Assembly: GCF_012847335.1 (NCBI RefSeq)
Contig: NZ_JABBDX010000007.1
Coordinates: 80,968-144,967 of the forward strand
DNA: 64,000 bases
Reading direction: 5' to 3'
Source of the DNA: Psychrobacter sp. MF31
GTDB taxonomy: Bacteria > Pseudomonadota > Gammaproteobacteria > Pseudomonadales > Moraxellaceae
Shown here: positions 1 to 9,088 of the stretch, piece by piece
How the letters are laid out: every line of letters begins with the position of its first letter
Numbering within the stretch: the first letter of the stretch is position 1
Program-made: the position numbers and the translations under genes
The notes under the pieces: model-generated
Database searches by the model: none
Told to the model about the DNA's origin: nothing
What the model saw: only the letters and a program-made list of their open reading frames with translations

Positions 1-2
1 TT

Positions 3-1079
3 AAGTTTCAAGACACCAACAACAGCCAAAGTAACTCCTCGATCAGCATCATTGTGCCTTCAGAAATCAATGATATGGCAATTTTGATGGGACCTATTCC
101 GCTGTTTAATTGGTTCCCGCTGAATTTAATCATTAGTATGGTATTGATCAGTATGTTTTTGATCAGCCTTGGGGTTTATGCGCTGATCTTCCCGCTTGAG
201 CGTAAGTTGCAGCTCATTCAGCTTGGCGTTAATGAGGTGAGTAAAGGCAACCTTGACACCAAAGTTCAAGTGATCGGTCAAGATGAAATCGCTAAGCTTG
301 CCGCGACATTTAACGCGATGACTGCCCATATCAAGCGCTTGATCGAGTCACAGCGCGAGCTGACCCGAGCGGTATCGCATGAGCTTAGAACGCCAGTGGC
401 GCGGATTCGCTTTGCAGTTGATATGCTGGCGGATACGGATGATGAAGACTCGCGGTTTATGCAGCGCGATTATATTGATGAAGATATTGAATCGCTAAAT
501 GGGCTGATTGACGAGATTTTGACTTATGCTAAGCTTGAGGAAGGCTCGCCTAAGCTTGATTTAGAGCCGGTCAATTTAAAAGAGCTGATTGAACAAGTTG
601 AGCGCGAAACCAATGCGTTAGGAAAGCCAATAAAAATCGTCGCGCAACTACCAAATGCCAAAGTGACCGCCGTGGCAGATCGCCGCTATTTGCACCGAGT
701 GATCCAAAACTTAGCCGGAAATGCGCTTCGATATGCCGAAACCACCATTATTATTAGCGCTGGCGTTAAAAAGGGCAATGCGTTTGTCAGTGTTGAAGAT
801 GATGGTCACGGGATTCCAGAAGCCGATCGCGAGCGCGTCTTTATTCCGTTTTCGCGACTTGATGACAGCCGAACGCGCGCTTCAGGCGGTTATGGGTTGG
901 GACTGTCAATTGTCTCAAGGATCGCCTTTTGGTTTAGTGGCAGCATGAAAGTGGATGAAAGCCCAAGTCTTGGTGGGGCGCGATTTGTGATGACGTGGCC
1001 AGTTAAGCCATTAACCCAAACCATTGCTGCTGATGAATTGACCCAAGAGCAAAGCGAGCGCTCATTTAAAGAAGATTGA
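3..1079 (+). CDS. Sensor histidine kinase, RstB-like, N-terminus cut off by the window edge
   Basis: The reading frame is open back to the first complete codon at base 3, so the gene begins outside the window; the GTG at 54 is internal. The visible part starts in the last residues of a sensor (probably periplasmic) domain, then one membrane segment (about nt 114-200), a HAMP linker, and a HisKA helix with the phosphoacceptor His at nt 378-380 in SHELRTP. The HATPase domain follows with N box (NLAGNALRY), DDGHGIP and GYGLGLSIV. The family autophosphorylates on His and passes phosphate to a partner regulator, here presumably upstream and unseen. The RstB-like label rests on the VSHELRTPVARIRFA stretch and the short architecture; the stimulus cannot be read from the sequence. 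Confidence 0.85.
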   Translation, partial: KFQDTNNSQSNSSISIIVPSEINDMAILMGPIPLFNWFPLNLIISMVLISMFLISLGVYALIFPLERKLQLIQLGVNEVSKGNLDTKVQVIGQDEIAKLAATFNAMTAHIKRLIESQRELTRAVSHELRTPVARIRFAVDMLADTDDEDSRFMQRDYIDEDIESLNGLIDEILTYAKLEEGSPKLDLEPVNLKELIEQVERETNALGKPIKIVAQLPNAKVTAVADRRYLHRVIQNLAGNALRYAETTIIISAGVKKGNAFVSVEDDGHGIPEADRERVFIPFSRLDDSRTRASGGYGLGLSIVSRIAFWFSGSMKVDESPSLGGARFVMTWPVKPLTQTIAADELTQEQSERSFKED

Positions 1080-1122
1080 TGTCATTAGCATATCAAAAGC
1101 TTACAGCAGCTAAGGAGAGATC

Positions 1123-1302
1123 GTGCCCTATTTGTTTGGTGGTTTGGTGGTATTAAATGCCGTGGTGCTCAGCTATTATTTATTTTTAAAGCCCCCCAGT
1201 ACCTCAATTAGCGTTAAGCAAGCGCAAGCGGCGATCACGCAGCCGATTGACTTTAGCAATAGCGCCGCTGACATTCCGCCCCCTATTGGCAGCCAAAAGT
1301 AA
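1123..1302 (+). CDS. Small single-pass membrane protein of unknown function (59 aa)
   Basis: A GTG-initiated frame of 59 codons lies 43 bases after the sensor kinase stop on the same strand. A good ribosome binding site (AAGGAGA, 1112-1118) sits five bases before the GTG. The product has a hydrophobic N-terminal half (about residues 3-23, with VVLNAVVLSYYLFL), then a short polar tail with a PP motif and the end IPPPIGSQK. This predicts one membrane helix and about 35 exposed residues. The spacing suggests co-transcription with the kinase, so a small partner of the kinase is conceivable, but I do not recognise the family and assign no function. Confidence 0.6.
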   Translation: MPYLFGGLVVLNAVVLSYYLFLKPPSTSISVKQAQAAITQPIDFSNSAADIPPPIGSQK

Positions 1303-1338
1303 ACCTTGTTAAATTAACCGCTGCTTTTTTTAACTGGA

Positions 1339-2820
1339 TCACTCGCCTTTAATCACATTTTCTGGCGGCGGCAAAGGTGTTGACGTGTCCGTTTGATCAT
1401 GATCAGTCACTTTTGAGATCAGCGGAATTCGAACGCAAACTTGCAATCCGCCATGCGGATGATTGATGGCTTCAACCGTGCCATGATGCAGTCTTGCAAT
1501 TCGGTTAACAATAGCAAGACCAAGACCGCTTCCTTGCGTTGTTCGTGCTGTCTCGCCGCGCTCAAAGGGCTGCATAATGCGCTCCAATTGATCTTCAGCA
1601 ACCCCTTCACCGCAGTCGCGAACACAAATGAGCAGCTCTTCTTGAGCTTCTTTTTTCACCTCATTTTCGCTGATAACCTCGCTATTGTCATCACGTTCGA
1701 TAAAGGTTGGCACAATGGTCGCTGACAAATAAATGGGCGGCTTGCCATAACGATTGGCATTATTGACCAAATTAATAATCAAGCGCTTGATCGATAGCGG
1801 TCGCACCGGAACTGCCTTTTGGCATTCTGACTGATAAACAAACTTCATCGGCGCAAACTGAACCATAATTTCATTAAAAATTACGTCCAAATTGGTCAAT
1901 CGCACCGGCTCATCCGAACCATCTTTCATAAATGAGATGAACTGCTCTAAAATGGCGTCCATATCTTCAATGTCGTAAATCAGCCCTTCACGAAAAAAGT
2001 CATCGGGGAGCATTTCAGCGGTGAGACGCATTCGGGTCAACGGCGTTCGTAGATCATGAGAAATTCCCGCAAGCATAATGGTGCGCTCTTTTTGGGCTTG
2101 ATTTAAAGTGGTAAATAGGCGATTAAACGCGGTATTGACCTGACGAATTTCAGTGGGACCTTCGCCTGTGGGAAGCGTGGTGGCATGACCTAAACGAATA
2201 TAATTGGTTGCGGCGCGCTGAAGGTGGCGCAGGGGTCGGTTAAGCTGGCGCACCAATAAAATAATGATCACTAAAGTTAAAATTGGCAGCCCTAATAAAA
2301 ACAGCAAAAGTAGCGATGGGCTATATTGCGAGTAATAAACTACCGGCTCACGAATCCAAAAGCTTTGATCCAAGCTATCTTGAACCCAAAGCTGAGGGGT
2401 GGGTTTAAATTTAAAATACACCTCAACCGGTCGCCCAAGCTGGGTGCTGATTTCTTCTTGAAGCACATCAGTGAACAGCCCAACAAAGGCTTTATCTTCA
2501 ACCTTTGGAAACTCGCTTGGGTTTTCAACCACAATCACATGCGAGTGCTCATAAACCCACTGGCGCATTTTGGGTGTATCTGACCAGTCTTTTTTAACAC
2601 TACTGATTAAATTAAGTTCACTGGTCAAATAGCGGGCGTGGGTTTTTAATTCAGGCAAATAAAGGCTGCGCCAAAACAGCCAAAGCGACAGCCCAACGCT
2701 ACAGATCACAATAAACGCCACCATCAATGTGGTCAGCCAACTGTTTGACCAGCTGCGCTTTGCCCAAAAAAGCTGAAAGCGCTGGCGGGCAGGGTTTGGG
2801 GGAACAATTGGGGCAGCCAT
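1339..2820 (-). CDS. envZ: EnvZ-like sensor histidine kinase
   Basis: 493-residue inner-membrane kinase. There is a cytoplasmic N-terminus, a first membrane helix at about 30-50, a periplasmic loop at about 51-167, a second helix at about 168-190, HAMP, then the EnvZ-type phosphoacceptor motif GISHDLRTPLTRMRL with His255. The N box (INLVNNANRYG), the G1 box (DCGEGVAEDQ) and GSGLGLAIV complete the ATPase domain. EnvZ phosphorylates OmpR to control porins and osmotic responses. Unusually, no ompR-type regulator gene lies next to it: upstream is the divergent rpsP operon, downstream the convergent RstB-like kinase region. The EnvZ assignment rests on the His-box motif and the two-helix topology; a related orphan kinase is the alternative. 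Confidence 0.75.
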   Translation of the reverse strand: MAAPIVPPNPARQRFQLFWAKRSWSNSWLTTLMVAFIVICSVGLSLWLFWRSLYLPELKTHARYLTSELNLISSVKKDWSDTPKMRQWVYEHSHVIVVENPSEFPKVEDKAFVGLFTDVLQEEISTQLGRPVEVYFKFKPTPQLWVQDSLDQSFWIREPVVYYSQYSPSLLLLFLLGLPILTLVIIILLVRQLNRPLRHLQRAATNYIRLGHATTLPTGEGPTEIRQVNTAFNRLFTTLNQAQKERTIMLAGISHDLRTPLTRMRLTAEMLPDDFFREGLIYDIEDMDAILEQFISFMKDGSDEPVRLTNLDVIFNEIMVQFAPMKFVYQSECQKAVPVRPLSIKRLIINLVNNANRYGKPPIYLSATIVPTFIERDDNSEVISENEVKKEAQEELLICVRDCGEGVAEDQLERIMQPFERGETARTTQGSGLGLAIVNRIARLHHGTVEAINHPHGGLQVCVRIPLISKVTDHDQTDTSTPLPPPENVIKGE

Positions 2821-2948
2821 AATCAGCTCTCAAACTTAAAATTAACGTCAAATATGGGGCTTAAAACAGCTTGTTATTAAATGCTGTCAGCCACAAAATG
2901 GCAAGGCTTTTTGGTAAATAAGTGATTGTTATGACGAAAAAAATAAAC

Positions 2949-2970
2949 AAGGATTGTATTTTCAATCCTT
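2949..2970. repeat. Inverted repeat overlapping the rpsP promoter
   Basis: AAGGATTG, a six-base loop TATTTT, then CAATCCTT: a perfect 8-bp palindrome. It ends 11 bases before the proposed -10 box of the rpsP operon and covers its weak -35 region. It could be a protein-binding site or chance. Confidence 0.5.
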
Positions 2971-2987
2971 AAATTTTGTGCTATGAT
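2961..2987 (+). promoter_or_regulatory. Probable promoter of the rpsP-rimM-trmD-rplS operon
   Basis: An extended -10 element TGCTATGAT (hexamer 2982-2987) is preceded at 16 bp by a weak -35 TTCAAT (2961-2966), about 40 bases before the rpsP start codon. Assigned by eye from consensus similarity. Confidence 0.45.
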
Positions 2988-3026
2988 TATGCCCTTTTTG
3001 GTATACCTGCGAAAGAGAGAATTCAC

Positions 3027-3290
3027 ATGGTTGTTATTCGTTTAGCACGGGGCGGTGCCAAAAAACGCCCATTTTATCAAGTTGTTGTTGCCGATCAGCG
3101 TAACTCACGCGATGGCCGCTACATTGAAAATATTGGCTTTTTTAACCCGCTTGCAAAAGCTACTGAAGAAGCGGTTCGCTTGAATATGGAAGCTTACAAT
3201 GCTTGGATCGCTAAGGGCGCTCAGCCGTCTGATCGCGTTGCCGCATTGGCAAAATCTTACAAGCCTGCCACTCAAGAAGCCACTGCTTAA
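3027..3290 (+). CDS. rpsP: Small ribosomal subunit protein bS16
   Basis: 87 residues beginning [10 protein letters not shown], the standard bS16 start, followed by the conserved [12 protein letters not shown] and [10 protein letters not shown] stretches. It is a structural protein of the 30S subunit, bound to 16S rRNA. The frame is open further upstream, but the ATG at 3027 with a GAAAGAGAG ribosome binding site fits the family length (about 80-90 aa). It is first in the operon with rimM, trmD and rplS, all concerned with ribosome or tRNA maturation. Expression is probably driven by the promoter just upstream. Confidence 0.97.
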   Translation: MVVIRLARGGAKKRPFYQVVVADQRNSRDGRYIENIGFFNPLAKATEEAVRLNMEAYNAWIAKGAQPSDRVAALAKSYKPATQEATA

Positions 3291-3356
3291 TCTAAGGGTT
3301 ATTTCCGAATTTTAGGAAATAATACGGCAAAAATAGCAAGAAGATAGGTGCAGGAT

Positions 3357-3887
3357 ATGACAGTTCCTGATATCAGTAACTTAATAAACATCGGTCAGCT
3401 TAAAAAGCCTTATGGCATTAAAGGCTGGCTTTGGGTATTTAGCCATACTGATAACCGCAGTGATATTTTTGCCATGAATCCTTGGTGGATCAAAACGGCG
3501 CTTGGGCTAAAACCGCTGACAGTCGTCAACTGGCGGCATCAAGGTTCAGGACTGGTGGCTCAGTTTAAAGAAGTTCCGGATCGTAACATTGCTGAAACGA
3601 TGAATGGCGTGACGATTTGGGTCGCTAAAGACAATTTGCCGTCGCCTGCGGACGATGAGTATTATTGGTCGGATCTGATCGGACTTCACGTCGTCAATGA
3701 GCAAGGCGAAAACTTAGGTGATATTGCCGAGATGTTTGAAACCGGCGCTCATGATGTGATGGAAGTGGCAGCGACCGCAGACAGCATTGATGATGAGTCG
3801 CGCTTGATTCCTTGGCATAAGCAGACTGTTATTCGCGTTGACTTAGCAAATAAAACGGTAACTGTTGACTGGCAAAGCGATTATTGA
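3357..3887 (+). CDS. rimM: Ribosome maturation factor RimM
   Basis: 176 residues with the RimM N-terminal beta-barrel (INIGQLKKPYGIKGWLWV) and a C-terminal PRC-barrel (DEYYWSDLIGLHV, then IPWHKQTVIRVD). RimM helps assemble the 30S head and binds uS19. I chose ATG 3357, with AGG eight bases upstream; an in-frame GTG at 3348 would add three residues. The gene lies 66 bases after rpsP and 21 bases before trmD, the usual operon order. Confidence 0.95.
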   Translation: MTVPDISNLINIGQLKKPYGIKGWLWVFSHTDNRSDIFAMNPWWIKTALGLKPLTVVNWRHQGSGLVAQFKEVPDRNIAETMNGVTIWVAKDNLPSPADDEYYWSDLIGLHVVNEQGENLGDIAEMFETGAHDVMEVAATADSIDDESRLIPWHKQTVIRVDLANKTVTVDWQSDY

Positions 3888-3908
3888 TGGTTTAAGGTTG
3901 AAACGCGG

Positions 3909-4673
3909 ATGTATTTTGCGGTGATTAGCATTTTTCCTGAGATGTTTGCGGCGATCCGCGACTTTGGCATCACAGGTCGGGCTATGAGTCAGCAGCAGGT
4001 CGTGATGGAGTGTTTTAATCCGCGCGACTTTACCAGCGACAACTATCGCCGCGTTGATGAGCGTCCTTTTGGGGGCGGTCCTGGTATGGTAATGATGGCT
4101 GAGCCGTTATTAAAAGCCATTACCAAGGCAAAGCAGCAAGCAAAAGAGGTGGGCTGCCGTGAGGGCAAATCACACTGTCCTGTGGTGTATTTATCGCCGC
4201 AAGGCTCAACGCTATCAGAGCCGCAAGTGGTTAATTTTTCAGCCCTTGATGGTATGATTTTGCTTTGCGGTCGTTATGAAGGTATTGATGAGCGTTTATT
4301 GCAAGCTCATGTTGATATTGAAGTGTCGCTTGGCGATTATGTCTTAAGCGGCGGTGAGCTTGCCGCCATGGTACTGATGGACAGCGTCATTCGGCGTTTG
4401 CCAAATGTGATGGGCGATGATCAATCCGCTGAGCAAGACTCATTTGTTGAGGGGCTTCTTGATTGTCCACACTATACCAAGCCGGTTGAATTTTCAGGAA
4501 TGAAGGTTCCTAAGGTTTTGCTGTCAGGTCATCATGGCAATATTGCAAAATGGCGCTTTTATCAGCAAGTAGCGCGAACAAAAGCTCGTCGACCTGATTT
4601 ATGGCAACAGTTTTGTCCAACGCCTGATCAAGAATGTTGGCTTAAGCAAATGAAAGATTTTGATGTTAATTAA
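3909..4673 (+). CDS. trmD: tRNA (guanine-37-N1)-methyltransferase TrmD
   Basis: 254 residues, normal for TrmD. It methylates G37 of tRNAs reading CUN, CCN and CGG codons using S-adenosylmethionine, preventing +1 frameshifts. Visible features are the N-terminal [11 protein letters not shown], the conserved [10 protein letters not shown] loop, the trefoil-knot motif [12 protein letters not shown] and [14 protein letters not shown] in the SAM site. Third gene of the ribosomal operon, 21 bases after rimM. Confidence 0.97.
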   Translation: MYFAVISIFPEMFAAIRDFGITGRAMSQQQVVMECFNPRDFTSDNYRRVDERPFGGGPGMVMMAEPLLKAITKAKQQAKEVGCREGKSHCPVVYLSPQGSTLSEPQVVNFSALDGMILLCGRYEGIDERLLQAHVDIEVSLGDYVLSGGELAAMVLMDSVIRRLPNVMGDDQSAEQDSFVEGLLDCPHYTKPVEFSGMKVPKVLLSGHHGNIAKWRFYQQVARTKARRPDLWQQFCPTPDQECWLKQMKDFDVN

Positions 4674-4794
4674 ATCGCTTATGTCGCATAAGCATTTAAA
4701 CCCCTTTTTATGTCATATTTTTTAATATGATGACTTATTAAAAACAGGTGATACGCGAAAAGCCTCTATCATCTAATGTGAGGAGATTACTCTC

Positions 4795-5196
4795 ATGAGC
4801 AACAAGCATCCATTGGTTCAAGTTATCGAAAATGCCCAATTGCGTGAGCACCCAAGCTTCGCTCCTGGTGATACCGTTGTGGTTCAAGTTAAAGTTCGCG
4901 AAGGCGACCGTGAGCGTTTACAGGCGTTTGAAGGCGTGGTGATTGCTAAGCGTAACCGCGGTTTAAATTCAGCCTTTACCGTTCGTAAAATTTCAAGCGG
5001 CGTTGGGGTTGAGCGTGCATTCCAATTGCACTCACCAATCGTGGATAGCATTGAAGTGAAACGCCGTGGTGCAGTTCGCCGTGCTAAACTTTACTACCTT
5101 CGTGAGCGTTCTGGCAAATCAGCGCGTATTCGTGAAAAGCTTGGTGCTCGTCCTGCTCAGCAAAAAGCTGTGGCTGAAACTGCGACTGAAGCTTAA
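4795..5196 (+). CDS. rplS: Large ribosomal subunit protein bL19
   Basis: 133 residues. bL19 lies at the interface of the 30S and 50S subunits. The family core is visible: [36 protein letters not shown] and the basic [16 protein letters not shown]. The C-terminal tail ([16 protein letters not shown]) is about 15 residues longer than in compact homologues. The ribosome binding site is TGAGGAGATTACTCTC before the ATG. Last gene of the operon, followed by a strong terminator. Confidence 0.97.
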   Translation: MSNKHPLVQVIENAQLREHPSFAPGDTVVVQVKVREGDRERLQAFEGVVIAKRNRGLNSAFTVRKISSGVGVERAFQLHSPIVDSIEVKRRGAVRRAKLYYLRERSGKSARIREKLGARPAQQKAVAETATEA

Positions 5197-5252
5197 TTGC
5201 TAGTTTAAAGCTTATTTTTTATTTATAAATAAGTAGGCGTACCAAAAAAGAC

Positions 5253-5289
5253 AAAACCCCAATTTAGCGATTGCTAAATTGGGGTTTTT
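5253..5289 (+). terminator. Intrinsic terminator of the rpsP-rplS operon
   Basis: Perfect 16-bp stem (AAAACCCCAATTTAGC / GCTAAATTGGGGTTTT) around a four-base GATT loop, ending in five T. The A-run on the other arm makes it usable in both directions, so it can also end the convergent gene at 5318. Confidence 0.9.
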
Positions 5290-5317
5290 GTTTGGGTGGT
5301 TTGTAAGACTTTAGCGG

Positions 5318-5893
5318 CTAGTTGCTGGCGTCATCAAGGTTTTTGTCTTGATACACTGAGCTTGATTGATTTTTTGAGTGGCTAAATTTACGCAAGCGGA
5401 CATAAACGGTTTTTTTAACAGTGGCAACCACTTTTTGCTTGTCATCAACAATCTCAGTTTCATACTCGCGAAAGACCGGATCACCATTTTTCGCAAGCTC
5501 TTGGATAATGCCAATCTCAGAGCTTGGCACTTTCATTTTGGCGGTGACGCGGCTGTTTCCTGGCGCTATAAAGTCAATTTGAGCGCTTTTATCCCAAACC
5601 ACATAACTGCTGCCCAGCTGATTCATTAAAATCAGCATATAAAACGGGTCAACCATGGCATATAAGCTGCCGCCAAACTGAGTCCCAACCGCGTTTTTAT
5701 TCAGTGCGGTCAAGCTAAGGCTTGATATGCAAAGACCTTGGTCAAGATCGATATGATCGACTTTGATGCCCGCGCCCACATAAGGCGGGTAGGTGTTGAT
5801 CCGAAGCTTAAATAAGTGCGGGGTGAGCAGCGGCATGATGTTTTTTTTGGCTTTGCGCTTTAAGTTATCAAAATTTTTGGGAAGCAAACTCAT
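5318..5893 (-). CDS. DUF4442 hotdog-fold protein, putative thioesterase
   Basis: 191 residues with the hotdog-like core of DUF4442: the central GTQFGGSLYAMVDPFYMLIL helix region is the family hallmark, followed by strands SAQIDFIAPG, VTAKMKV and QKVVATVKKTVYVRLRK. Proteins of this fold usually act on acyl-CoA or acyl-ACP thioesters, but I see no substrate-specific evidence. No membrane segment or signal peptide. It stands alone, convergent with rplS and divergent from the HNH gene. Confidence 0.75.
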   Translation of the reverse strand: MSLLPKNFDNLKRKAKKNIMPLLTPHLFKLRINTYPPYVGAGIKVDHIDLDQGLCISSLSLTALNKNAVGTQFGGSLYAMVDPFYMLILMNQLGSSYVVWDKSAQIDFIAPGNSRVTAKMKVPSSEIGIIQELAKNGDPVFREYETEIVDDKQKVVATVKKTVYVRLRKFSHSKNQSSSVYQDKNLDDASN

Positions 5894-6092
5894 AACCTAT
5901 CCTGATGCCAAATCTGGTTTGGCAAGCTCAATTTAAGAGTATAAAAGGGCTTATCATAATTAAAATTAAATTGCCATGCCAGTCTTAATGCGTAACTAAG
6001 AGATTGGGTTACGCAGTTACTATCAATGTTATCTTGATTGTCAGGCGATCACTTTATACCTTAATAAAATAATGAGGCTCAGGATAACCGTG

Positions 6093-6431
6093 ATGACCAA
6101 CCCTCCCAATCAACCTTTAAACGATCGTGATGGCGTTGCAGCTTGTGAGCTTTGCGGTCGCAGCATGGCGTTGACTCGGCATCACTTGATTCCGCAGTCG
6201 CGGCACAACAAATCGCGAACCCGCCGTAAGTTTAGCCGCGATGCCATGAAATCGGACATTGCGATGATTTGTAGACCGTGCCACAGCCAAATTCATCGCG
6301 TATTTTCCAATCATGAACTTGCTGATTATTACCACACCATTGAGCGCATCCGCGAGCATAGTGAGATGCAAAAATTTATCGCCTGGGTGAAAAAACGACC
6401 AGTGGGACTTAAAATTCGAGTAAAGCATTAA
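6093..6431 (+). CDS. Small HNH-type zinc-finger protein, putative nuclease
   Basis: 112 residues. Zinc ligands pair as C18-x2-C21 and C60-x2-C63, with the HNH-like core R-H-H-L-I-P (His30, His31) and a second histidine-rich helix CHSQIHRVF (His64, His68). This is the HNH treble-clef arrangement, so nicking or nucleic-acid binding is possible. The C-terminal half (ELADYYHTIERI, MQKFIAWVKKRP) is helical and basic. I chose ATG 6093 because AGGA (6081-6084) lies eight bases before it; an ATG at 6072 is also in frame. It has no methylase or toxin neighbour, so a housekeeping role is as likely as defence. Confidence 0.7.
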   Translation: MTNPPNQPLNDRDGVAACELCGRSMALTRHHLIPQSRHNKSRTRRKFSRDAMKSDIAMICRPCHSQIHRVFSNHELADYYHTIERIREHSEMQKFIAWVKKRPVGLKIRVKH

Positions 6432-6587
6432 GGCTTTTTAATCAACTTTAAGCATTAAGTGACTGATAATAAGTGACGCCTTTGATGGTCTATTTTATGG
6501 TCAATAGTTGCAATGACTTTGAGACAAAGCCTTATGAAGGTAAGCTTGCAATTTGCCGTGAGAAGCCTTATTAATAAGCCTTAAGCA

Positions 6588-8441
6588 ATGATGAGCGCAA
6601 GAATTATGGTCGATGATATCTCAGATAATGACACGCAAAAACGGCTGAAGCATTTAATCAAACGGCTGCCCAATTTGCCCGGCGTTTATAAAATGCTCGG
6701 TAAAAACGGTGATATTTTATACGTTGGTAAAGCCAAATCGCTAAAAAGCCGCGTCAACAGCTATTTTGCCAAAACCATTGACCACCCAAAAACGCGAGCA
6801 CTGGTGGCGCGGATTCATGATATCGAAACCATCATCACCCGAAGCGAAACCGAGGCGCTGCTGCTTGAGCAAAATCTGATCAAAGAACACCGACCGCCGT
6901 ATAACGTGCTGCTTCGGGACGATAAGTCCTACCTTTACGTGTTTATTTCCGCGGATAAGCCGTATCCACGGTTGGCGTTTGGTCGCGGCAAAGGCAATCA
7001 CCAAAAAGGGCGCTTTTTTGGACCATTCCCATCGGCGCATGCGGCAAAAGAAACGCTGGTTTTGATGCAAAAAATGTTTCAAATGCGCCAGTGCAGCAAC
7101 ACTTTTTTTCGCGCCAGAAAACGACCTTGTCTTGAATATCAAATCAAACGCTGCCGAGCGCCTTGCGTGGGCTTTGTCAGCCCTGAGGAGTACAACGAGG
7201 ACGTGAATAACACCATTCGCTTTTTAAAGGGCGACTCAAGCGACATTCATAACGCGCTCATTGAAAAAATGGAAGCCGCCGCCGAGGCTTTAGATTTTGA
7301 AAAGGCGGTCTTTTATCGTGATCAGCTCTCCATGCTTCGCGAGGTTCAAGCGCGGCAAGCGGTTTATACTGTTCAAGGGGAGGCGGACGTGATTGCCATC
7401 ACCAGTCAAGCCGGAATCACTTGCGTGAACGTGTTGACCGTTCGCGGTGGTCGCGTTTTAGGGGGTAAAAATTATTTTCCCGATGTGGATAGCAGCTTAC
7501 CCGTTGCTGAAAACCTATCCGAATTTATTAGCTCGTTTTACTTTCAAGTGACCGATGATTTGCCAAGTGAGATCATTTTAAGTCATGAATTGCCCGACCA
7601 AGTGGCAATTAGTGAAGCCTTAGCCGCGCATTTTGACAGTAAAGTAGTGATCAAAACCAACGTTCGCGAGCAGCGCGCGGATTGGCTTGATTTGGCGGTA
7701 CTCAACGCCAACAACGCCATAAAAACCAAATTGGGCGATTATTTAGAGTTAAATGCGCGCTTTAATGCGCTAAAAGACGTTTTGGCGGACGTGACCGAAC
7801 GCACCATCGACCGGATTGAATGCTTTGACATTTCGCACACCATGGGCGAGGCGACAATTGGCAGCTGCGTGGTATTTGACCAAGGTGGCGCTCGCAAGCG
7901 CGACTATCGACAATATGCCATTCACGGTATCCAAGGCGGCGACGATTATGCCGCAATGAAGCAGGTGCTTGAGCGCCGCTATAAAAAGCAGCCGCTGCCA
8001 GATTTGCTGTTGATTGATGGCGGTAAAGGTCAGCTGAATATGGCAAAAGAGGTGCTTGAATCCTTTGGCATTTTAAACGACACCCTGCTAATTGGGGTGG
8101 CTAAAGGCGAGGGTCGCAAAGCCGGTCTTGAGGTGCTGCATTTTATCGACCATCCGCCGCTTGATTTGCCGATGGACAGTAAAGCGCTGCATTTGATCAT
8201 GAACATTCGCGATGAGGCGCACCGCTTTGCCATCACCGCTCACCGCAAAAAACGCGATAAGCGCCGATCCTCATCGGTGCTTGAGGTTATCCCCGGGCTT
8301 GGTGAAAAGCGCCGCCGCGACTTGCTCAACCATTTTGGCGGTATTCAGCAATTGCTTGGCGCATCCGAACAAGAATTGTCCGGCGTCAATGGTATCGGTC
8401 CTGTGCTTGCCAAAACCATTTATAAAGTGCTTCATGAATAA
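6588..8441 (+). CDS. uvrC: Excinuclease ABC subunit C
   Basis: 617 residues. UvrC makes the 3' and 5' incisions around bulky DNA lesions in the UvrABC pathway. Domains in order: the GIY-YIG nuclease at about 27-105 ([22 protein letters not shown]), the cysteine region [13 protein letters not shown], the UVR motif that binds UvrB ([22 protein letters not shown]), the RNase H-like nuclease ([31 protein letters not shown]) and C-terminal tandem helix-hairpin-helices ([30 protein letters not shown]). Starts at 6588, 6591 and 6606 are all in frame without a clear ribosome binding site, so the first few residues are uncertain. Confidence 0.97.
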   Translation: MMSARIMVDDISDNDTQKRLKHLIKRLPNLPGVYKMLGKNGDILYVGKAKSLKSRVNSYFAKTIDHPKTRALVARIHDIETIITRSETEALLLEQNLIKEHRPPYNVLLRDDKSYLYVFISADKPYPRLAFGRGKGNHQKGRFFGPFPSAHAAKETLVLMQKMFQMRQCSNTFFRARKRPCLEYQIKRCRAPCVGFVSPEEYNEDVNNTIRFLKGDSSDIHNALIEKMEAAAEALDFEKAVFYRDQLSMLREVQARQAVYTVQGEADVIAITSQAGITCVNVLTVRGGRVLGGKNYFPDVDSSLPVAENLSEFISSFYFQVTDDLPSEIILSHELPDQVAISEALAAHFDSKVVIKTNVREQRADWLDLAVLNANNAIKTKLGDYLELNARFNALKDVLADVTERTIDRIECFDISHTMGEATIGSCVVFDQGGARKRDYRQYAIHGIQGGDDYAAMKQVLERRYKKQPLPDLLLIDGGKGQLNMAKEVLESFGILNDTLLIGVAKGEGRKAGLEVLHFIDHPPLDLPMDSKALHLIMNIRDEAHRFAITAHRKKRDKRRSSSVLEVIPGLGEKRRRDLLNHFGGIQQLLGASEQELSGVNGIGPVLAKTIYKVLHE

Positions 8442-8458
8442 TAAGTTTATGAAGCACT
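8426..8458 (+). terminator. Hairpin over the uvrC stop codon, possible terminator
   Basis: AGTGCTTCAT (8426-8435) pairs perfectly with ATGAAGCACT (8449-8458); the uvrC stop codon is in the loop. A T-rich stretch (eight bases of it T) follows only about 13 bases later, so termination is plausible rather than certain. The convergent folA ends 23 bases beyond. Confidence 0.45.
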
Positions 8459-8480
8459 GATTCCCTCAATTTTTTTAAAA

Positions 8481-9056
8481 TTAATTTGACTGGCGCTGAT
8501 AAGTGACAAATTGAAAACTAAGACCGCTGTTGTCATCTTGCATTTTTTCTGATTTTTGGCTTTGGGTAAAATCATCAGGCAGCTTTGGATAAAACGCATC
8601 ACCGTCGTCAATTGTGGTTGCCACATGAGTCAGCTCAACACGATCAGTAACGGGCAAGGCTTCGGTAAATAAGCGCTCGCCGCCAATGACCCAAACGGTT
8701 AGCAACTCTAGGTTTTTTGCAAAATCTGCGGCTTGATTCAGGGCGTCATCTAAACTATGCGCCACGATAATGTTTTTATAATCGGTTAAGTTATTAGCTT
8801 TAGCAAAATCTGTTTGGGTGGTGACAATCACGTTCATGCGTTTGGGCAGCGGCTTTGACCCCATCGATTCAAAGGTTTTACGCCCCATAATGACGATACC
8901 TTGAATGTCTTGACTGACTTTTTCACTGTCAGCGGTCATTTTTTTAAAATGTTGCAAATCCGCTTTGATATGCCACGGTAAGTCGTTGTTTTTACCGATG
9001 CAATAATTTTCGCTGACTGCGGCAATTTGCGCCACTTCGATATTTTGAAAGCTCAT
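8481..9056 (-). CDS. folA: Dihydrofolate reductase
   Basis: 191 residues, longer than the usual 160 or so. It reduces dihydrofolate to tetrahydrofolate with NADPH, regenerating the folate oxidised by thymidylate synthase. Visible motifs: IAAVSENYCIGKNNDLPWHI (substrate site), GIVIMGRKTFESMG (NADPH site), NVIVTTQ and WVIGGERLFTEALP. The extra length is in the loops around QQDIQG and the C-terminal half. It lies 32 bases after thyA on the same strand, completing lgt-thyA-folA. Confidence 0.95.
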   Translation of the reverse strand: MSFQNIEVAQIAAVSENYCIGKNNDLPWHIKADLQHFKKMTADSEKVSQDIQGIVIMGRKTFESMGSKPLPKRMNVIVTTQTDFAKANNLTDYKNIIVAHSLDDALNQAADFAKNLELLTVWVIGGERLFTEALPVTDRVELTHVATTIDDGDAFYPKLPDDFTQSQKSEKMQDDNSGLSFQFVTYQRQSN

Positions 9057-9088
9057 AATTATTTTTCCCAGCTTGCTAAAATTTTACG

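Noticed and set aside
2976-3026. Upstream extension of the rpsP frame
   Set aside because: The extra 17 residues do not match bS16, and the ATG at 3027 has a good binding site.
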